Source: Deltaproteobacteria bacterium (lineage in GTDB: Bacteria; Desulfobacterota; Desulfobacteria; Desulfobacterales; UBA11574). Taken from it: DNA of 5,112 nt. Shown piece after piece: positions 1 to 3,262 of this stretch; the first letter of the stretch is position 1; every line of letters begins with the position of its first letter. The position numbers and the translations under genes are program-made. Under the pieces are notes generated by a model. That model was not told where the DNA came from, searched no databases, and worked only from the letters and a program-made list of their open reading frames with translations. The stretch covers positions 1 through 5,112 of the forward strand of contig JAFDCA010000168.1 of NCBI GenBank assembly GCA_019313025.1, given 5' to 3'.

Positions 1-32
1 GACCGATAATTACTTTTAAGTGTATTTTCCAT
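1..32 (-). CDS. Possible 5' end of a gene cut by the left window edge
   Basis: An ATG at 32-30 opens a frame reading MENTLKSNYR and then leaves the window. A GAGGA motif lies 12 nt upstream, slightly farther than ideal for ribosome binding. It follows, on the same strand, two tiny membrane ORFs and could be the next cistron. Ten codons cannot identify a product, and this may be a chance start. Confidence 0.25.
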   Translation of the reverse strand, partial: MENTLKSNYR

Positions 33-132
33 AATGATTTTTGATCCTCTTTTTAAAGAATTTCTAAAAAATAGCTATAGCGGATAGGAAAAAGAAGAGC
101 TGTTTACTTTTTTTGAATAGACCGAATCTTCA

Positions 133-231
133 CTAACCAAAATAGATCATAAAAAACATTACCCACAAAGAAATAGCCATCAGCAAGGCACTAGTTAAGA
201 CTGAAAAGCTGAATATTATTTTACGCCACAT
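133..231 (-). CDS. Very small single-helix membrane protein (32 aa)
   Basis: The frame starts ATG-TGG-CGT and encodes a short basic head (MWRK) followed by one continuous hydrophobic helix of about 26 residues with no acidic or basic residue. It ends FMIYFG-TAG. The basic N-terminus followed by a helix suggests an inner-membrane protein with a cytoplasmic N-terminus. It starts 7 nt after the stop of another small membrane ORF (239-352), a typical two-gene spacing. The stretch AGGGA about 11 nt upstream could serve as SD and lies over the end of that upstream ORF. I do not recognise a family. AT-rich DNA can produce hydrophobic frames by chance, so existence as a gene is inferred from the tandem arrangement. 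Confidence 0.4.
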   Translation of the reverse strand: MWRKIIFSFSVLTSALLMAISLWVMFFMIYFG

Positions 232-238
232 AACACTT

Positions 239-352
239 TTATTCCCTTTTTAATTTTAGATCTTTTTTCACTAATAAAAACAAAACGACCACCATCAGGA
301 AAGCAACTATTATGGCAAAACCAAAACGCATTATATCTAAGATCATTAACAT
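239..352 (-). CDS. Very small single-helix membrane protein with basic tail (37 aa)
   Basis: Two consecutive ATGs occur at 355-353 and 352-350. The second is chosen because an AAGGA SD lies 6 nt upstream of it and only 3 nt upstream of the first. The product has a hydrophobic segment from about residue 9 to 28, rich in Val, Leu and Phe, followed by a charged tail KKDLKLKRE. This pattern suggests one membrane helix with a positively charged cytoplasmic C-terminus, like accessory subunits of membrane complexes or small regulatory peptides. The good SD, clear topology and tight spacing to the next small membrane ORF (7 nt) support it. No family was recognised. Confidence 0.45.
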   Translation of the reverse strand: MLMILDIMRFGFAIIVAFLMVVVLFLLVKKDLKLKRE

Positions 353-475
353 CATTTATCCTTCAAAGGTAATATTTTAGTTGTTGTGCAAAGCTTGACG
401 AAAGATAGTCATCAAATCATATATCAACATAGAAAATGAAATCATTGCGCAAGCTGCATAGTCGAAATTAGATTT

Positions 476-676
476 TCATCGATTTTTGACAGTTGAAAAA
501 TATCCATCATAATTGGCGCAAGAACCTATTGATGTTCGATAATATGCACAATATCCCTTTTTGCCCTCACAGAATGCATGACATTTTCTTTGTTCTTTTC
601 TAACATTTGTATCAGGACAATTGCACACTGTGAGAGGTCCTTCAGGTTTGCTCATGTTTGGCATCACAATCTTCAT
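476..676 (-). CDS. Small six-cysteine protein, unknown function (66 aa)
   Basis: The product has six cysteines at residues 18, 20, 32, 36, 43 and 53, in the pattern C-x-C, C-x3-C, C, C. It also has a basic central stretch (VRKEQRKC) and an aromatic C-terminal half. It has no signal peptide or membrane segment, so a cytoplasmic metal-binding or small redox protein is the simplest reading; this is inference. The frame is open upstream into the tRNA (to 739). I chose the ATG at 676 because AAAGG lies 7 nt before it, whereas the ATG at 694 has no SD and anything longer overlaps the tRNA-Gly. The gene begins 33 nt after the tRNA 3' end on the same strand, so both may share one transcript. No family was recognised. 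Confidence 0.6.
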   Translation of the reverse strand: MKIVMPNMSKPEGPLTVCNCPDTNVRKEQRKCHAFCEGKKGYCAYYRTSIGSCANYDGYFSTVKNR

Positions 677-709
677 TTTAAAACCTTTATTCATTGTAAA
701 GATATACGG

Positions 710-782
710 AGAGGGAGGCAAGACTCGAACTTGCAACATACAATTTGGAAGATTGAAGCTTTACCAATTAAGCTACTCCCGC
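710..782 (-). tRNA. tRNA-Gly(UCC), possibly degenerate
   Basis: Read on the minus strand this is a 73-nt cloverleaf. The acceptor 5' arm is GCGGGAG, the D arm GCTT-AATTGGTA-AAGC, the anticodon loop CTTCCAA (anticodon UCC), the variable loop five bases, and the T arm GCAAG-TTCGAGT-CTTGC is perfectly paired. The discriminator base is U73, as expected for bacterial tRNA-Gly. Two defects are visible: C2 faces U71 in the acceptor stem, and U27 faces U43 at the top of the anticodon stem. The next three bases are CCG rather than CCA, so CCA would have to be added after transcription. C2-G71 is part of glycyl-tRNA synthetase recognition in E. coli, so charging could be reduced. It could be a working divergent gene, a decaying copy, or an element-borne tRNA. 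Confidence 0.85.
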
Positions 783-817
783 TCTACAGTATTTTAAAAG
801 AAAATTAGGGAGGTTTT

Positions 818-844
818 ACCAAAGACCATGAAGCTTTGGTTTTT
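818..844 (+). terminator. Weak intrinsic terminator-like hairpin
   Basis: ACCAAAG (818-824) pairs with CTTTGGT (834-840) around a 9-nt loop and is followed by four more T residues. The stem is AT-rich and therefore weak, and no plus-strand gene is seen upstream. On the minus strand no T run follows, so it would act on plus-strand transcription only. Confidence 0.35.
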
Positions 845-865
845 AGTTCGACCCCTTTAAGATGG

Positions 866-942
866 TGGTTACGATCAGGAGGTGATTAATCTATAATTCA
901 AAAACGAAACTACATTTTTATCTTTTACAACCTGATCAACCA
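866..942. repeat. Inverted repeat next to an SD-like motif
   Basis: TGGTT-ac-GATCAGG (866-879) is complementary to CCTGATC-AACCA (931-942), giving 12 base pairs with a 2-nt bulge and a loop of about 51 nt. The motif AGGAGGTGAT (877-886), which matches the 16S anti-SD very closely, begins inside the 5' arm. No start codon with a meaningful frame lies at proper spacing after it. It could be a relic of a translated leader or a chance structure. Confidence 0.3.
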
Positions 943-1202
943 TAAAGAATGGGTAGCAATTGGTATGCCAACAAAGTGGAAAAACTAAAAAATAAATATT
1001 ATCAGAAAGATAGGGTAAATTTCAGTAACTCATCGATGTGAACTTGTGAAAAAAGATGAAAAATTATGTGAAAAAATATTCAGAAGATTATTGCCGGTAG
1101 GGAAAGGCTATCATATTTGAAATTTGGGCTATAAGGTCAGTATGGCGCCAAGTAGTGATATATAATTTATCAACAAAACGATTGACTTGATATCATATTC
1201 CG

Positions 1203-1433
1203 TCACTCAACAATCTCGAGTATGTATCGCTTCCGAAACTTTTCAGCGACTGCACTCATTATTGTCCTGATTGCTTGGGCCGTTCTGCCCCTTTTTCCAA
1301 TGATTTTTCCCATATCCGTTTTAGCGACTCTTACTTCCAACACTGTTGTATGGTCGCTACCGATTTCATTAACAGAAACCTCTCCCGGATGGTCAACAAG
1401 TGCTTGCAAAGTTGCAGTAACCAGATCCTTCAT
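1203..1433 (-). CDS. khpA: KhpA-type KH-domain RNA-binding protein
   Basis: The 76-residue product is a single small KH domain of the KhpA (YlqC) family. The hallmark GxxG loop is GKRG at residues 46-49, inside the family-typical stretch DMGKIIGKRGRTAQAIRTIM. The N-terminus (MKDLVTATLQALVDHPGEV) and the C-terminal ILEIVE also match the family, and the length is full. KhpA proteins bind RNA in the cytoplasm, often as a heterodimer with KhpB/EloR, and are linked in Gram-positive bacteria to control of cell elongation and division. The start is firm: GGAGG lies 7 nt before the ATG. In many bacteria this gene sits between rpsP and rimM; here no ribosomal or tRNA-modification gene is adjacent. It appears monocistronic, with its own promoter candidate at 1478-1505 and an upstream terminator that insulates it. 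Confidence 0.93.
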   Translation of the reverse strand: MKDLVTATLQALVDHPGEVSVNEIGSDHTTVLEVRVAKTDMGKIIGKRGRTAQAIRTIMSAVAEKFRKRYILEIVE

Positions 1434-1477
1434 AGCCCAGCCTCCTCATATGTTATCCAGTATATATCCAGAACCAA

Positions 1478-1505
1478 ACTATATCGATCTTATATCTACA
1501 TGCAA
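1478..1505 (-). promoter_or_regulatory. Candidate sigma-70 promoter for khpA
   Basis: On the minus strand, TTGCAT (1505-1500) and TATAGT (1483-1478) are separated by 16 bp. The -10 matches five of six consensus bases, while the -35 is weaker. Transcription would begin near 1471, giving a leader of about 38 nt that contains the GAGGAGG SD of khpA. It lies downstream of the strong minus-strand terminator, as an independent khpA promoter should. Confidence 0.4.
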
Positions 1506-1560
1506 TATAAAATTATTAAACACAGTATTAGGGGTTGGTTCAGCAGGTAATGGGCTTACA

Positions 1561-1591
1561 AAATGAAAAGGGTGACTCCGAAGAGCCACCC
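1561..1591 (-). terminator. Strong intrinsic terminator with UUCG loop
   Basis: Read on the minus strand, GGGTGGCTC and GAGTCACCC form a 9-bp stem (one G-U pair) closed by the extra-stable C(UUCG)G tetraloop. TTTTCATTT follows. On the plus strand the stem has an A-C mismatch and no T run, so direction is clear. No protein gene lies just upstream on the minus strand, so it ends either a short RNA starting near 1645 or read-through from farther right. Confidence 0.82.
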
Positions 1592-1649
1592 CTGATAGTG
1601 CAATATAAGATCAAAATAAATCAGCTCAACTTCAACAGCACCGCAAGTC

Positions 1650-1677
1650 TATTTAATCAATGAAATGTAAATGTCAA
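1650..1677 (-). promoter_or_regulatory. Possible minus-strand promoter of a short RNA
   Basis: A perfect -35 hexamer TTGACA lies at 1677-1672 on the minus strand. The -10 is poor: TTAAAT after a 15-bp spacer or TAAATA after 16 bp. A transcript from here would start near 1643 and run about 80 nt to the UUCG terminator at 1561. It would contain no ORF, so it would be a small RNA or an attenuated khpA leader. Confidence 0.3.
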
Positions 1678-1682
1678 CCTTT

Positions 1683-1691
1683 TGGCATAAT
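1683..1691 (+). promoter_or_regulatory. Candidate extended -10 promoter
   Basis: TGG-CATAAT on the plus strand fits an extended -10 element (TGn followed by a hexamer with five of six consensus bases). No good -35 is present, which such promoters can lack. Transcription would begin near 1698, just before a foldable leader and the three-ORF cluster at 1870-2423. It overlaps the region of the divergent TTGACA element. Confidence 0.35.
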
Positions 1692-1711
1692 TTAGAAAGG
1701 CTATGCGAAAA

Positions 1712-1786
1712 TACCCCAGATGCCCACGGCTAAAGTAACCGTCTTGGCTTAGCCTACCAGCGTGTTTCCTAAAATACTTCTGGGTA
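1712..1786. ncRNA. Foldable leader element, family not recognised
   Basis: TA-CC(C)CAGA at 1712-1720 pairs with TCTGGGTA at 1779-1786, giving 8 bp with one bulged C and enclosing about 58 nt. Inside, GGCTAA (1728-1733) is fully complementary to TTAGCC (1749-1754). A competing hairpin pairs ACGG (1726-1729) with CCGT (1739-1742); on the minus strand this one extends to 7 bp through a G-U pair. The two inner stems share bases and exclude each other. The plus orientation is favoured because a promoter-like element precedes it and small ORFs follow. I compared it from memory with common riboswitch cores (c-di-GMP, cobalamin, TPP, SAM, ZTP) and found no match. Confidence 0.35.
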
Positions 1787-1869
1787 AGAACTCCCGGAAG
1801 CAAATCCAATTTGAGTTTGATTAAAATTTTGCCCTAACGTTTCATACTAAAAGAACCGATATTTAATAT

Positions 1870-2043
1870 ATGTACATGTCTCCTGAGGACAAAAAAGGCC
1901 TCAGCATAATGCAACAGTATGTTATGCATTTGCGTTACAGATTTTTAGATTATCAGTTAGAAGGAATTGATCCACCAGAATACCTTTTTAATGAGCTTGC
2001 TGAGACTCTTGTTCAGATCGACTTAAAAACCAAAAATTCATGA
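1870..2043 (+). CDS. Small protein, first of a paralogous triplet (57 aa)
   Basis: The product is soluble and charged, with a tyrosine-rich centre (YVMHLRYRFLDYQ) and then G-I-D-P-P-E-Y-L. The LRY...G..PPEYL layout recurs in the next two ORFs with the same spacing: L-x-Y, then 16 residues ending in L. This suggests small duplicated genes of an unknown family. No SD precedes the ATG at 1870 or the in-frame ATG at 1876, so the start is uncertain. A 6-bp hairpin (CTGAGG 1883-1888 with CCTCAG 1899-1904) lies just inside the coding start. The stop overlaps the next possible start as ATGA at 2040-2043, which suggests translational coupling. Function unknown. Confidence 0.48.
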   Translation: MYMSPEDKKGLSIMQQYVMHLRYRFLDYQLEGIDPPEYLFNELAETLVQIDLKTKNS

Positions 2044-2051
2044 GGACCAAT

Positions 2052-2252
2052 ATGGCAACAAACTTCGAATTTGTTCTGCAATACAAATCTGACTATCTGG
2101 AATTATCCTATGAAATTTCTAAACTTCGTAACAATGGTAAAGAAGTGCCTGAGGACTTAACGTTAAAAGCTTTTACCGTCGGATGTTTAGCCGGTATTCC
2201 AGATGATGAACTAAACGCCCTTATATCCGATCTGAATAAGAGCGATAATTGA
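2052..2252 (+). CDS. Small acidic protein, second of a paralogous triplet (66 aa)
   Basis: I start at the ATG at 2052, which has GAGGA 5 nt upstream; a longer form from the ATG at 2040 (MRTNMATNF...) overlaps the previous gene by ATGA and has no SD. The sequence contains YLELSYEISKLRNNGKEVPE, followed by D-L. This aligns with YLNL-stop-YLKSLYESAGNKPPADL of the third ORF and more loosely with HLRYRFLDYQLEGIDPPEYL of the first. The C-terminal half is acidic (PDDELNALISDLNKSDN). There is no signal, membrane segment or cysteine cluster. It is probably a small helical cytoplasmic protein. The family is not recognised, and a binding or regulatory role would be guesswork. Confidence 0.58.
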   Translation: MATNFEFVLQYKSDYLELSYEISKLRNNGKEVPEDLTLKAFTVGCLAGIPDDELNALISDLNKSDN

Positions 2253-2255
2253 TAT

Positions 2256-2423
2256 ATGACTGAATACAAAAAAAATTTCATCCAACTAGGTAGAGGATAT
2301 CTGAATTTGTAGTATCTTAAATCCCTATATGAAAGTGCCGGGAATAAACCGCCTGCTGATCTTGTAAACGGAATTGAAATTATGGAGCGCAAAGTCCGGA
2401 ATGCCTCCGAGGAGCTTGAGTAA
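2256..2423 (+). pseudogene. Third small paralogue with an in-frame TAG at codon 19
   Basis: The ATG lies 3 nt after the preceding stop. The frame reads MTEYKKNFIQLGRGYLNL, then TAG (2310-2312), then continues for 36 sense codons to TAA. The part after the TAG (YLKSLYESAGNKPPADL...) aligns with the second ORF without a gap: YLELSY against YLNL-stop-Y, and then 16 residues to D-L in both. The TAG falls at the variable x of L-x-Y, which is Ser (TCC) in the second and Arg (CGT) in the first ORF. The simplest reading is a single nonsense mutation in an otherwise intact young pseudogene. Amber readthrough, for example pyrrolysine insertion, is possible but not supported by anything else here. The SD is weak (AAGAG, 13 nt upstream). 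Confidence 0.5.
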
Positions 2424-2441
2424 ATTTCCATTAAAAACCTG

Positions 2442-2453
2442 TACACCTGTGTA
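2442..2453. promoter_or_regulatory. Short dyad upstream of a promoter
   Basis: TACAC-CT-GTGTA is a perfect 5+2+5 palindrome centred about 20 bp upstream of a sigma-70 -35 box. The position suits an activator or repressor site. The orphan RHH protein at 3089 could be a partner, but nothing in the sequence links them. Confidence 0.25.
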
Positions 2454-2467
2454 AAATCGACTTTTTC

Positions 2468-2495
2468 TTGACCTTTAACCAACTTGTGCTATGAT
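2468..2495 (+). promoter_or_regulatory. Sigma-70 promoter
   Basis: TTGACC (2468-2473) and TATGAT (2490-2495) are separated by 16 bp, each matching five of six consensus bases. Transcription should start near 2502. A 9-nt direct repeat TAATTGTCC lies at 2502-2510 and 2514-2522, 12 nt apart, right at the expected start, and could be an operator. An intrinsic terminator follows about 45-70 nt downstream. Confidence 0.65.
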
Positions 2496-2501
2496 AAAAT
2501 T

Positions 2502-2571
2502 TAATTGTCCTGATAATTGTCCACTCAAACTTTTGCTCGGGGGGGTAACTTGACGTTGCCCCTTTCTTTTT
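2502..2571 (+). ncRNA. Candidate small RNA or attenuated leader (about 70 nt)
   Basis: A good promoter and a good intrinsic terminator bracket about 70 nt that hold no ORF with a start signal. The 5' half carries the repeated TAATTGTCC and a single-stranded CACTCAAACTTTTGCTC segment, and the 3' half is the terminator hairpin. It is either an independent small RNA or a leader controlling read-through into the tiny hydrophobic ORFs that begin at 2586. No known RNA family was recognised. Confidence 0.42.
2542..2571 (+). terminator. Intrinsic terminator
   Basis: GGGGTAAC (2542-2549) pairs with GTTGCCCC (2555-2562), giving 8 bp including one U-G pair, around the 5-nt loop TTGAC. TTTCTTTTT (2563-2571) follows directly. 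Stem strength and T run are typical of rho-independent termination on the plus strand. Confidence 0.78.
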
Positions 2572-2585
2572 GGATACATACAAAC

Positions 2586-2675
2586 ATGACAATATTCGGA
2601 GAATTTATAACAACCCTAATGATATCAATACCAATTTGGGTTCTGATATTTTTCATAATTAAAAAAAGTTACTAA
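2586..2675 (+). CDS. Tiny single-helix membrane peptide (29 aa)
   Basis: The ORF begins MTIFGEF, has a hydrophobic stretch of about 19 residues (TTLMISIPIWVLIFFII) and ends KKSY. One membrane helix with a short basic C-terminal tail resembles the 37-residue ORF at 239-352 in layout, though not in alignable sequence. No SD precedes the ATG, and the strong terminator ends only 15 nt upstream, so expression would need read-through or another promoter. It is one of three such ORFs in a row. Chance hydrophobic frames are common in AT-rich DNA. Confidence 0.35.
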   Translation: MTIFGEFITTLMISIPIWVLIFFIIKKSY

Positions 2676-2688
2676 GAGATTTGGGGAG

Positions 2689-2754
2689 ATGAGCACCCTG
2701 ACAATCGTTGGTTTCAGTTTAATGTTTTTTGGGCTTATACTTTTTTATACATAG
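2689..2754 (+). CDS. Tiny hydrophobic peptide (21 aa)
   Basis: The peptide MSTLTIVGFSLMFFGLILFYT has no charged residue and is almost entirely one membrane helix. AAGAG (2674-2678) lies 10 nt upstream as a plausible SD and overlaps the stop of the previous ORF. The start codon lies in the left arm of a 9-bp inverted repeat. Size and hydrophobicity are like type I toxin peptides or small accessory membrane subunits. Nothing identifies which, or whether it is made at all. Confidence 0.33.
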   Translation: MSTLTIVGFSLMFFGLILFYT

Positions 2755-2790
2755 TCACAGGTCTTATAAGCGATAAAATCCAATACCTTG

Positions 2791-2865
2791 ATGATTAAAC
2801 TTTTAATTACAGTCATAACATTCCTGTTGTTCTTTGTAGCCTATGCCTCAAGCGGACCGTTCTAG
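2791..2865 (+). CDS. Tiny hydrophobic peptide (24 aa)
   Basis: The sequence MIKLLITVITFLLFFVAYAS followed by SGPF starts with one lysine and then a single hydrophobic helix. In style it resembles the Ibs family of E. coli type I toxins (short, MxKL start, all-aliphatic core), but this is a resemblance of composition and not demonstrated homology. No SD is present (CCAATACCTTG precedes the ATG). It is the last of three tiny hydrophobic ORFs and is followed 6 nt later by the right arm of the 9-bp inverted repeat. Confidence 0.3.
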   Translation: MIKLLITVITFLLFFVAYASSGPF

Positions 2866-2921
2866 GCACAGATCTCCCCATCTATTTTTATATTAAATTT
2901 CAAATACTTAAAATTTTCGTG

Positions 2922-2949
2922 TTGCGATTTTTCTTCATTGTGATAAGAT
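2922..2949 (+). promoter_or_regulatory. Candidate promoter upstream of the RHH gene
   Basis: TTGCGA (2922-2927) and TAAGAT (2944-2949) are 16 bp apart, and each matches four of six consensus bases. A start near 2956 would give a leader of about 80 nt that ends in the terminator at 3003-3035. Because only about 50 bp without a good promoter separate that terminator from the RHH gene, this may be the gene's real promoter with an attenuator. Confidence 0.35.
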
Positions 2950-3002
2950 TCTATTAATAACTCTTAGATGGGTTATTTATTTCTCATTAATTCCTTCTTT
3001 AG

Positions 3003-3035
3003 AGGGCGGTCTAAACCCGGGGGCCGCCCTTTTTT
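3003..3035 (+). terminator. Intrinsic terminator ahead of the RHH gene
   Basis: AGGGCGG (3003-3009) pairs with CCGCCCT (3024-3030); up to three further inner pairs (two U-G and one C-G) are possible. Six T residues follow (3030-3035). Direction is plus. It either ends transcripts from the tiny ORFs or acts as a leader terminator for the RHH gene 54 nt downstream. Confidence 0.78.
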
Positions 3036-3088
3036 CATTAAAGTTCATTTTGTAGTTACCGATACTTCTACAAGAGGATGGATATAGC

Positions 3089-3262
3089 ATGGGAAAAAGA
3101 AAAATGTACAACACCACCTTGGATACTGATTTAGTCAAGGAAATCAAAGTTCTAGCTGCGCAGTTGGATGTGCGCCAAAATGATCTTCTTGAAGAAGCCA
3201 TTGATGACCTTCTGAAAAAATACAAACGTCAACAATCCTCGGTGGACGTTTCATACGGTTGA
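3089..3262 (+). CDS. Ribbon-helix-helix DNA-binding protein (57 aa), orphan
   Basis: The sequence fits a complete RHH (CopG/ParD-like) fold. A basic N-terminus and beta strand (KRKMYNTTLD) are followed by helix 1 (TDLVKEIKVLAAQLD), a turn (VRQN) and helix 2 (DLLEEAIDDLLKKYKRQ). The alternating residues of the strand would contact DNA in a dimer. A short polar tail follows. The start is firm, with AAGAGGA 10 nt upstream of the ATG. RHH proteins of this size are repressors of their own promoter and often antitoxins. No toxin gene follows or precedes it here: downstream is about 240 bp without an ORF. It may therefore be a solitary regulator or what remains of a toxin-antitoxin pair. Confidence 0.8.
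   Translation: MGKRKMYNTTLDTDLVKEIKVLAAQLDVRQNDLLEEAIDDLLKKYKRQQSSVDVSYG

Larger units (their letters stand above)
783..1202. other. Stretch without a convincing gene
   Basis: Frames here are short and broken on both strands. It holds a weak terminator-like hairpin (818-844), an inverted repeat around an SD-like motif (866-942), and a 10-nt direct repeat TGTGAAAAAA at 1045-1054 and 1067-1076, spaced 22 nt or about two helical turns. Short readable peptides occur, such as a GTG-started 24-codon frame at 1046-1120 without an SD. These may be remnants of decayed genes or chance. It lies downstream of khpA, and no strong khpA terminator was seen. Confidence 0.5.
2682..2880. repeat. 9-bp inverted repeat covering a small-ORF start
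   Basis: TGGGGAGAT at 2682-2690 is fully complementary to ATCTCCCCA at 2872-2880. The left arm includes the first two bases of the start codon of the 21-aa ORF, and the right arm lies after the last of the tiny ORFs, before a T-rich stretch (2884-2889). In RNA this would bring the 3' end back onto the start region. Such long-range pairing is known in mRNAs of type I toxins, but is only inferred here. Confidence 0.4.

Noticed and set aside
377..445. Minus-strand 22-codon frame MISFSMLIYDLMTIFRQALH(NN)
   Set aside because: No SD. It is in frame after the TGA stop of the Cys-rich gene, but nothing suggests selenocysteine readthrough; the Cys-rich protein ends naturally.
578..808. Plus-strand 76-codon frame over the Cys-rich gene and tRNA
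   Set aside because: It runs through the tRNA and is antisense to the better supported Cys-rich ORF.
1222..1566. Plus-strand frames of 114 and 91 codons over khpA
   Set aside because: They are opposite a recognisable KH-domain gene and have no SD or family-like features.
2108..2482. Minus-strand open frame of 124 codons opposite the second and third small ORFs
   Set aside because: Its Ser/Leu/Phe-rich composition is typical of an antisense shadow, and the plus-strand ORFs show mutual similarity, an SD and tight spacing.
2968..3087. Plus-strand 39-codon frame ending one base before the RHH start, as a leader peptide
   Set aside because: No SD, and the frame reads through the terminator hairpin, which makes a translated peptide unlikely.
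2977..3225. Minus-strand 82-codon frame over the RHH gene
   Set aside because: It is antisense to a complete RHH fold with a good SD, and part of it is just the terminator hairpin translated.
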